Below, one piece after another: positions 5,577-10,933 of a stretch of DNA of 10,933 nt. The notes beneath the pieces were generated by a model. It was not told where the DNA came from. It worked only from the letters and a program-made list of their open reading frames with translations, and searched no databases. Positions within the stretch are counted from its first letter, which is position 1. Every line of letters starts with the position of its first letter. Source of the DNA: Paracoccaceae bacterium (GTDB lineage Bacteria > Pseudomonadota > Alphaproteobacteria > Rhodobacterales > Rhodobacteraceae). Location of the stretch: NCBI GenBank assembly GCA_030625695.1, contig DAOUQK010000092.1, positions 1 to 10,933 of the forward strand, written 5' to 3'. A program made the position numbers and the translations under genes.

Positions 5577-6544
5577 CCACACTTGCTATGATCGAAGCCG
5601 CCGCCAGGCGGCTGGACGGCCACATCCGGCGGACCCCTTTGCTCAGCTCTCCGTTTCTGGACAAGATTGCCGGGCGGCGCATTTTGGTAAAACCGGAATG
5701 CCTGCAACATACCGGTAGCTTCAAGGCCCGCGGCGGGTGGTCGGCACTTTCAGCGATGGACGAGGCCACCCGCAAACGCGGTGTCATCGCCTATTCCAGC
5801 GGCAACCACGCCCAAGGCGTGGCCCGTGCGGCCACCGAACATGGTGCCCCATCGGTAATTCTGATGCCGTCGGATGCGCCCCAGCTAAAGATCGACAATA
5901 CCCGCGCATTGGGGGCCGAAGTGGTGCTGTATGATCGCGCCACCGAGGACCGGGACCAGATCGGCGCGGACTTGTCCAAGCAACGCAACCTGACTCTGGT
6001 CAAACCCTATGACGATCCACAGGTCATCGCCGGCCAGGGCACCTGCGGATTGGAGATTGCCGAACAGGTCGCCGAAATCGGCGTGACGCAAGCCGAGGTT
6101 CTGGTTAACTGCGGTGGCGGGGGGCTGTCCTCTGGCATCGCGCTGGCGCTGGAAGGCCACGCGCCGGGCCTGCTGGTGCGCCCTTGCGAGCCGGTTGGTT
6201 TTGATGATGTGAAACGGTCTTTGGAAGCCGGTCAGATTGTACGGAACAAGGCCACCTCTGGCTCGATCTGTGACGCGATCCTGACGCCATCACCGGGCGT
6301 CATAACTTTTCCGATCCTGCAGCGCCTGTGCGGTCCCGGACTCGTTGTGCCCGAGGCCGACGCGCTGCGCGCCATGGCGCAGGCGTTCCTGCGGTTGAAG
6401 ATTGTCACTGAACCGGGCGGGGCGATATCGTTGGCAGCGGCCCTTTATCACGGCGACCAGATCGACGCGGATACGGTGATTGTTGTGGCCACGGGCGGCA
6501 ATGTTGGTGCCGATGTTTTCGCGCAAGCGCTTGAAACCCTTTGA
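5573..6544 (+). CDS. PLP-dependent serine/threonine dehydratase-like enzyme
   Basis: Fold-type II PLP enzyme, 323 residues, of the catabolic threonine dehydratase / serine racemase / 3-hydroxyaspartate dehydratase group. PLP lysine Lys51 sits in 'HTGSFKARGG'; 'SSGNHAQGVA' (75-84) binds the substrate carboxylate; 'GGGGLSSG' (181-188) holds the PLP phosphate; 'EPGGA' (280-284) and 'ATGGN' (306-310) complete the site. No C-terminal ACT regulatory domain is present, so it is not the biosynthetic IlvA type. The substrate (threonine, serine or 3-hydroxyaspartate) cannot be set from motifs. Its ATG overlaps the dehalogenase stop by 4 bases, and the next gene starts 12 bases after its stop, so the three probably form one transcript. 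Confidence 0.88.
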   Translation: MTTLAMIEAAARRLDGHIRRTPLLSSPFLDKIAGRRILVKPECLQHTGSFKARGGWSALSAMDEATRKRGVIAYSSGNHAQGVARAATEHGAPSVILMPSDAPQLKIDNTRALGAEVVLYDRATEDRDQIGADLSKQRNLTLVKPYDDPQVIAGQGTCGLEIAEQVAEIGVTQAEVLVNCGGGGLSSGIALALEGHAPGLLVRPCEPVGFDDVKRSLEAGQIVRNKATSGSICDAILTPSPGVITFPILQRLCGPGLVVPEADALRAMAQAFLRLKIVTEPGGAISLAAALYHGDQIDADTVIVVATGGNVGADVFAQALETL

Positions 6545-6556
6545 AAGATCTCGATT

Positions 6557-7753
6557 ATGACCCGTTTCACCATCGCATCCTTTAACGTCAAAAACCTGAT
6601 CGGCGCGGATCAGGAGTACTATGAATTCATGAAATACACCCCCGAGGAATACGCTTGGAAACGCGATTGGCTGGCGGATCAACTACACAGCATGGACGCC
6701 GACATCGTCGGTTTTCAGGAAATATTCGAAGAGGCCCCGTTGCGGGATGTGATCGAGGACACCGACCGTCAGGGCATCGCCCTGAACGACGCGGCCATTC
6801 CTGACCGCTCAAAACGATATCGCAAAAAAGCAATCTTTCGCAAACTGGCCTTTACACCATATGCTGACGCCGCGCTGGCCTTTGCGCCCAACCTGAACGA
6901 TGGCAAGCCGGGCCAGCGTCGACCCGGCCTCGCCATTTTGTCCCGGCTTGGCTTTGCCGAAGCACCCACCATCATACAAGACCTGCCCGAACCGTTGCAT
7001 ATCCCCATGACCGCATTGGGCGGCGATGGGGACGCCGGTCATTTCACCCTCAAACGTCTGTCCCGCCCGATCATCATGGCCCGCATTCCGGTGGGCGATC
7101 AGGTGATTTCGGTGTTCAACTGTCACCTCAAATCCAAACTCGGCGAATTCATCCGCCCCGAAGGCGCGGAGTTTGCACCAGAGGCGGATCTTGTCAATTA
7201 CGACCCTGCCGCCCGCGCCATTGGCCCGCTACGCGCCGCCTTGCGGCGAATGGCCGAGGCGGTGGTACTGCGCCGTGCCATTCTGGAACAACTGAAAATG
7301 GGGCGTCCAGTGATGGTGCTGGGCGATTTCAATGATGGCGAACACGCGGTGAGTTCGGAAATCATTACCGGCGAGGTGCCGTTCAAGAATTACTCCTGGA
7401 TGCTGCGCCATAATGCCAAAGCAGGCAATGACCGTTATTCCCGGGCCGAGAATGAACAGATCACCGAGGCGGTGGATTTTGTGCGGCTACGTTCAGCCGA
7501 AAAGATATTTGTGCGTAAGTCCTTGCGCGACATCGTGTACACCTCGGCGTTTGGCGGGGTGTATGAAAGCATTGACCAGATATACATGTCGCGCCATTTT
7601 GATCCCGATCATGACAAGGCGATTGGCGAAATGGAGTATTTCAGCGTGTTCAACGACCATCTGACCGATGGCAGCCACCCGGAGGCTCCGTATAACAAAC
7701 TGGCCTCGGATCACGGGCAGATCATGGCGCATATGCAGGTGAACAGCCGATAA
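6557..7753 (+). CDS. endonuclease/exonuclease/phosphatase (EEP) family protein
   Basis: Mg-dependent phosphodiesterase fold of the DNase I / exonuclease III / sphingomyelinase group, 398 residues, no signal peptide. Core metal and catalytic residues are visible: Asn10 in 'ASFNVKNL', Glu55 in 'GFQEI', His190 in 'NCHLKSK', Asp257 and Asn259 in 'VLGDFNDG', and Asp385-His386 in 'ASDHGQIMAHM'. The spacing is larger than in ExoIII, with inserts at about 60-125 (basic 'SKRYRKKAIFRK' at 85-96) and 260-370. The full set argues for an active enzyme, but substrate (DNA, RNA, nucleotide or lipid) is not readable. Third gene of the dehalogenase-dehydratase set. The ribosome-binding site is weak (GAAAG, about 9 bases upstream). 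Confidence 0.87.
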   Translation: MTRFTIASFNVKNLIGADQEYYEFMKYTPEEYAWKRDWLADQLHSMDADIVGFQEIFEEAPLRDVIEDTDRQGIALNDAAIPDRSKRYRKKAIFRKLAFTPYADAALAFAPNLNDGKPGQRRPGLAILSRLGFAEAPTIIQDLPEPLHIPMTALGGDGDAGHFTLKRLSRPIIMARIPVGDQVISVFNCHLKSKLGEFIRPEGAEFAPEADLVNYDPAARAIGPLRAALRRMAEAVVLRRAILEQLKMGRPVMVLGDFNDGEHAVSSEIITGEVPFKNYSWMLRHNAKAGNDRYSRAENEQITEAVDFVRLRSAEKIFVRKSLRDIVYTSAFGGVYESIDQIYMSRHFDPDHDKAIGEMEYFSVFNDHLTDGSHPEAPYNKLASDHGQIMAHMQVNSR

Positions 7754-7754
7754 A

Positions 7755-7782
7755 GGTAAATGCCCCGAGGTCCGCCTTTACC
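7755..7782. terminator. weak hairpin after the EEP gene
   Basis: GGTAAA (7755-7760) and TTTACC (7777-7782) can pair around a 16-base loop, immediately after the stop codon. There is no T-run, so terminator activity is doubtful. The right arm may instead be part of the -35 of the next operon. Confidence 0.2.
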
Positions 7783-7806
7783 CTGCACACAACAAGTGTC
7801 TATTCT
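7777..7806 (+). promoter_or_regulatory. candidate pcaD operon promoter
   Basis: TTTACC (7777-7782), 18 bases, then TATTCT (7801-7806): four of six matches to each consensus hexamer. It lies 28 bases before the pcaD ATG, in the 81-base gap between operons. A short dyad TTC-N6-GAA (7804-7815) overlaps the end of the -10 and could be part of a LysR- or IclR-type site, but no regulator gene is in the window. Confidence 0.3.
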
Positions 7807-7834
7807 TCACTGAACAGTTTGGAAGGGGTTTCAC

Positions 7835-8641
7835 ATGCTTATGGCCGATCTGGGCAAAGTCCAGTTACACTATCGTATCGACGGCGACCCGGATGGGGTG
7901 CCTTTGGTGTTTTCCAACTCTCTGGGCACCGACCTGCGGCTTTGGGATGCGATCCTGCCACTACTGCCCGAAGGCTTGCGGATTATCCGTTATGACAAGC
8001 GTGGGCATGGTCTGTCGTCTTTGCCGCCCGCCCCCTATTCGATGAGCGATCTGGTGGATGACGCCGAAGGGCTGCTGGACCTGCTCGGGGTCAAGGACTG
8101 CCTGTTTGTTGGCCTGTCGATTGGCGGCATGATTGCGCAAGGGTTGGCCGCACGCCGCCTTGACCTGATCCGCGCCATGGTTCTGTCCAATACCGGGGCC
8201 AAGATAGGTACGCCCGATATGTGGGCCACCCGCATCGCCGCTGTTAACGCCGATGGCATCGAAGTGCTGGCTGACGCGGTGATGGAACGGTGGTTCTCCG
8301 GCATTTTTCGGGCAACGCCGGAACTGGCGATCTGGCGCAACATGTTGGTGCGCCAGCCTGATGCGGGTTATTCGGGGTGCAGCTCGGCCATATCGGGCAC
8401 CGATTTGGTCAACACCACCAGCCAGTTGCGCCTTCCGGTTCTGGGCATTGCCGGCAGCGAAGATGGATCAACCCCACCTGATCTGGTGCGCGAAACTGTT
8501 GGTCTGGTACCGGGATCAAAGTTTGAACTGATACGCGGCGCGGGGCATCTGCCATGTGTCGAACAACCCGAGGCCTACGCCGCCATTCTGAACGAATTCC
8601 TGCGTGAAACCGGCCATATCAAAACCCGCAAAGATGAGTGA
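7835..8641 (+). CDS. pcaD: 3-oxoadipate enol-lactonase PcaD
   Basis: Hydrolyses 3-oxoadipate enol-lactone to 3-oxoadipate in the protocatechuate branch of the beta-ketoadipate pathway; cytoplasmic alpha/beta hydrolase, 268 residues. Nucleophile Ser95 lies in 'FVGLSIGGMIAQGLA', acid Asp210 in 'GIAGSEDGSTPP' and His238 in 'IRGAGHLPCVEQP'. 'RYDKRGHGLSS' (52-62) and 'VLSNTGAKIGTPDMWATRI' (116-134) are characteristic of PcaD. GGAAGGGG ends 6 bases before the ATG at 7835; an in-frame ATG at 7841 is the alternative. First gene of the operon; the next gene overlaps its end by 8 bases. pcaB two genes downstream supports the call. Confidence 0.92.
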   Translation: MLMADLGKVQLHYRIDGDPDGVPLVFSNSLGTDLRLWDAILPLLPEGLRIIRYDKRGHGLSSLPPAPYSMSDLVDDAEGLLDLLGVKDCLFVGLSIGGMIAQGLAARRLDLIRAMVLSNTGAKIGTPDMWATRIAAVNADGIEVLADAVMERWFSGIFRATPELAIWRNMLVRQPDAGYSGCSSAISGTDLVNTTSQLRLPVLGIAGSEDGSTPPDLVRETVGLVPGSKFELIRGAGHLPCVEQPEAYAAILNEFLRETGHIKTRKDE

Positions 8642-9347
8642 TTTCCTGTTAGTTCACGGGTCATGTCACGGTGCGTGGTGCTGGCGCGACGTGATCCCGG
8701 CATTGCAGGCTTTGGGCCATACGACCCGTGCCATTGATCTGCCCGGGGCCGGGGGTGACACGACCCCGTGGGCGGACGTTACGTTGGATATGTGCCGGGA
8801 TGCCGTGCTGGCCGGGTCGTCACCCGACACGATTGTTGTCGGCCATTCCTGGGGTGGCTATCCGATTTCTGCCGCCGCCGAGGCAGATCCGGGCGCAATG
8901 CGGGCTCTGGTGTTTCTTTGCTCTTTTATCCCGGTTTCAGGATGCTCGATGATTGATATGCGCAAAGGGGCCAAGCGTCAGCTTATTGCTGATGCGGTGC
9001 AGCGTGACGCCAACGGCATCACCTATACCATCGACCCTGCCCGCGCGGCCGATATTTTCTATCACGATTGCCCGACCGAGGCCGTGACCTACGCCATGGC
9101 CCGCCTTAGTCCGCAACCAATTGCCCCCCAAAACACGCCTTTGAATATCGGCGATAACTTTGCCTCGGTTCCCAAGGCGGCAATTCGCGCGGAATTTGAC
9201 CGGACGATACCGCCTGAATATCAGATCGAAATGACCAAAGACTGGCCTGCGACAAGCCTTTGGGACATGCCCACCTCGCATTCTCCGTTCTTTTCTGATC
9301 CCGCAGGGTTGGCAGCACGGCTTGACAAGATTGCGGCGCGTATCTGA
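8634..9347 (+). CDS. methylesterase-like alpha/beta hydrolase
   Basis: Small alpha/beta hydrolase, 237 residues, resembling plant salicylate methylesterase/hydroxynitrile lyase-type enzymes. 'LLVHGSCHGAWCW' (5-17) forms the oxyanion region, Ser72 in 'VVGHSWGG' is the nucleophile, Asp189 in 'AEFDRTIPP' is the likely acid and His216 in 'MPTSHSPFFS' completes the triad. The ATG at 8634 is chosen because homologues begin near 'MSDFLLVHG'; a GTG at 8604 would add ten residues with no conserved look. It overlaps pcaD by 8 bases, and its stop shares one base with the pcaB ATG. Lying between pcaD and pcaB, it may hydrolyse an aromatic or lactone ester feeding this pathway; that is inference. Not a second PcaD: its motifs differ. 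Confidence 0.82.
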   Translation: MSDFLLVHGSCHGAWCWRDVIPALQALGHTTRAIDLPGAGGDTTPWADVTLDMCRDAVLAGSSPDTIVVGHSWGGYPISAAAEADPGAMRALVFLCSFIPVSGCSMIDMRKGAKRQLIADAVQRDANGITYTIDPARAADIFYHDCPTEAVTYAMARLSPQPIAPQNTPLNIGDNFASVPKAAIRAEFDRTIPPEYQIEMTKDWPATSLWDMPTSHSPFFSDPAGLAARLDKIAARI

Positions 9348-10699
9348 TGGCCGGGTCAGTATTTGACAGCCCGCTTTACGCGCATTTGTTTCCTACCCAA
9401 GAAGTGGGCCGTTTGTTCACCGACAGCGCGGCCATTCGCGCCATGTTGCTGGTCGAAGGGGCGTTGGCCAGGGCGCAGGGCGAACAGGGCATCATTCCCA
9501 AAGACAGCGCAGCCGCCATTCATCGTGCCAGCCTTGAGGTGCAGATTGAACCGGGATCTTTGGCGCAGGCCACGGGGCAGAACGGCGTCGTTGTTCCGGC
9601 ACTGGTGGCCGCCTTTCGCGACGAAATGCAAGCGCCCGAGCATGCGCAATATGTGCATTGGGGCGCGACGTCTCAGGATATTATTGATACCGGATTGATG
9701 CTGCGATTGCGCCAGTCATTGGCGTTGATCGAAACGGACGTGCGCGCGGCGATTGCTGACCTCGGCACACTTGCGCAAACACATGCGGACCTGCCGATGG
9801 TCGCCCGGACCTATGGTCAGGATGCCACACCGACCAGCTTTGGCGCAGTGGTGGCCGAATGGGGCGCGCCTTTGGTGGGACTGCTGAATGAGTTGGGCGG
9901 ATTGCGTGAAAACTGCCTGTTGGTGTCCCTTTCCGGTGCCTCCGGCACATCTGCCGCTTTGGGGCCAGACGCGGCACAAACCCGCGCCGCACTGGCCCGT
10001 GCGCTTGGACTTGGCGATCCGGGGCGCAGCTGGCACACCGATCGCACGGCGATCCTGCGGCTGGCGGATTGGCTGACGCGGGCGACGCTTGCCTTCGGCA
10101 AGCTGGGCGAAGATTTGGTTGCACTGACCACGAACGGCGTGGCCGAAGTGGCACTTGCCAACCGGGGGGCGTCTTCGACGATGCCGCAAAAACAGAACCC
10201 TGTGGCGCCGTCAGCACTGGTCGCACTGGCGCGCCAATCAGTTGGACTGAACAGTGTGCTTCAGACAAGTTCGGTGCATCACCACCAACGCGACGGGGCA
10301 GCGTGGTTTGGCGAATGGATGTGTTTGCCCCAGATTGTGTTGGGGGCGGCATCATCGGCCAACATTGCGCAAGGTCTGTGTCGCGCAATAACACCTGTGC
10401 CTGAGCAGATGGCCAAAGCGTTAACATCCGGTCTGGATATGATCCACGCCGAAGCACTGGTCTTTGCACTGGCCACACAAATGCGCCGACCAGAAGCGCA
10501 ATCACTTGTCAAAAAACTGTGTCGAGAGGCGCAAGGTAACCATACGCGTCTGCGCGATCTGGTGGCACGGGACTGGCCCGGTCTTGACCCGGATTTGTTT
10601 GATGAAAAGCACCAGATGGGGGATGCGCCCTATGCTGCGCGTGCCTTTGCCTTACAGGTTGCCGCGCTGGAAAGTGACCGGGAAAGTGACCGCGATTAA
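9347..10699 (+). CDS. pcaB: 3-carboxy-cis,cis-muconate cycloisomerase PcaB
   Basis: Converts 3-carboxy-cis,cis-muconate to 4-carboxymuconolactone; fumarase/aspartase superfamily, normally tetrameric and cytoplasmic. 450 residues, full length. 'VHWGATSQDIIDTGL' (103-117) and the family signature 'GASSTMPQKQNP' (274-285) with the catalytic Ser loop are intact; the HWGATSQD form and the pca context separate it from adenylosuccinate lyase. The C-terminus ends in a duplicated 'ESDR' from a perfect 12-base tandem repeat (10669-10692), which appears harmless. Starts on the last base of the upstream stop (TGATG) and is followed after one base by an MFS gene, so the four genes are almost certainly one operon. 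Confidence 0.93.
   Translation: MAGSVFDSPLYAHLFPTQEVGRLFTDSAAIRAMLLVEGALARAQGEQGIIPKDSAAAIHRASLEVQIEPGSLAQATGQNGVVVPALVAAFRDEMQAPEHAQYVHWGATSQDIIDTGLMLRLRQSLALIETDVRAAIADLGTLAQTHADLPMVARTYGQDATPTSFGAVVAEWGAPLVGLLNELGGLRENCLLVSLSGASGTSAALGPDAAQTRAALARALGLGDPGRSWHTDRTAILRLADWLTRATLAFGKLGEDLVALTTNGVAEVALANRGASSTMPQKQNPVAPSALVALARQSVGLNSVLQTSSVHHHQRDGAAWFGEWMCLPQIVLGAASSANIAQGLCRAITPVPEQMAKALTSGLDMIHAEALVFALATQMRRPEAQSLVKKLCREAQGNHTRLRDLVARDWPGLDPDLFDEKHQMGDAPYAARAFALQVAALESDRESDRD
10669..10692 (+). repeat. 12-base perfect tandem duplication in pcaB 3' end
   Basis: GGAAAGTGACCG occurs twice head to tail (10669-10680 and 10681-10692), keeping frame and giving ESDR-ESDR at the PcaB C-terminus. It is the kind of repeat made by replication slippage and probably tolerated because it lies outside the catalytic core. 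Confidence 0.85.
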
Positions 10700-10700
10700 G

Positions 10701-10933
10701 ATGCGCCTGCCGGTTTTATTCCTGCTATTCACTGTGATGCTTGATGCCATGGGCATCGGTTTGATCATGCCAATCATGCCTGACCTGATAAGAGAGGTGA
10801 AAGGCGGCACGTTGTCCGATGCTGCCCTGTGGGGCGGCCTGATGGCTACGGTTTTTGCCGTCATGCAATTCCTGTGCGGGCCTATTGTGGGCAACCTTTC
10901 GGATGCATTCGGGCGGCGTCCGGTTATCCTCGT
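10701..10933 (+). CDS. MFS transporter, TetA-like, N-terminal part
   Basis: Inner-membrane secondary transporter, cut by the window edge after about 77 residues. The first membrane helix runs over about residues 3-24, with a 'MLDAMGIGLIMPIMPDL' sequence typical of the TetA/DHA1 drug:proton group. A second helix spans about 43-62, followed by MFS motif A 'GNLSDAFGRRPVIL' (64-77) in the loop between helices 2 and 3. It starts one base after the pcaB stop, so it is read as part of the pca operon. Aromatic-acid uptake in pca clusters is more often by AAHS-type MFS (PcaK) or TRAP/ABC systems; this sequence looks more like an exporter. Substrate unknown. Confidence 0.85.
   Translation, partial: MRLPVLFLLFTVMLDAMGIGLIMPIMPDLIREVKGGTLSDAALWGGLMATVFAVMQFLCGPIVGNLSDAFGRRPVIL

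Noticed and set aside
8604..8633. GTG start for the hydrolase, adding ten residues
   Set aside because: The extra residues lie within pcaD coding sequence and do not resemble the family N-terminus. ATG at 8634 places the LLVHG motif at the expected distance.
9681..10505. Long minus-strand frame (274 codons) opposite pcaB
   Set aside because: Arg/Pro/Ser-rich composition typical of antisense shadow; pcaB is certain on the plus strand.

Overview
The window looks like the chromosome of an alphaproteobacterium, most likely a Rhodobacterales/Roseobacter-group organism. The evidence is an Irr-type Fur-family regulator next to a fabA-fabB-fabI operon, protocatechuate (pca) catabolic genes, fairly high G+C with GC-rich third positions, and Roseobacter-like protein sequences recognised from memory. 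No database search was possible.

Layout. 1-326: right end of an IS3-family insertion sequence (3' part of the transposase plus the terminal repeat). It has inserted into, and cut short, a phytanoyl-CoA dioxygenase-like gene on the minus strand (remnant 327-594). That gene starts about 10 bases after the stop of irr (605-1021, minus), so it was probably the second gene of an irr operon. 1022-1210: divergent irr/fabA control region, with a Fur/Mur-like palindrome over the apparent irr -35. 1211-3796: fabA, fabB, fabI on the plus strand, the anaerobic-type route to unsaturated fatty acids (dehydratase/isomerase, KAS I, enoyl reductase), followed by a hairpin. 3797-4331: a gene-poor stretch of 535 bases holding a palindromic interspersed element (3895-3966), a small hairpin, two direct-repeat pairs and a hairpin with a T-run. 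4332-4766: SlyD-like FKBP prolyl isomerase (minus). 4887-7753: a tight plus-strand set of HAD-type L-2-haloacid dehalogenase, serine/threonine dehydratase-like PLP enzyme and endonuclease/exonuclease/phosphatase-family protein. 7835-10933: a tight plus-strand operon of pcaD, a small methylesterase-like alpha/beta hydrolase, pcaB and the start of an MFS transporter cut by the window edge.

How it works together. Irr senses iron/haem status in alphaproteobacteria; the fab operon makes cis-unsaturated acyl chains; the last operon supplies two steps of the protocatechuate branch of the beta-ketoadipate pathway, with a hydrolase that might release an aromatic acid and a transporter that might move one. 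pcaH, pcaG and pcaC are not in the window. Most of the window is ordinary core metabolism. The parts that merit a second look are the IS junction, the irr-fabA control region, the repeat-rich gap at 3797-4331, and the hydrolase embedded in the pca operon. I do not see a convincing undescribed multi-gene system.
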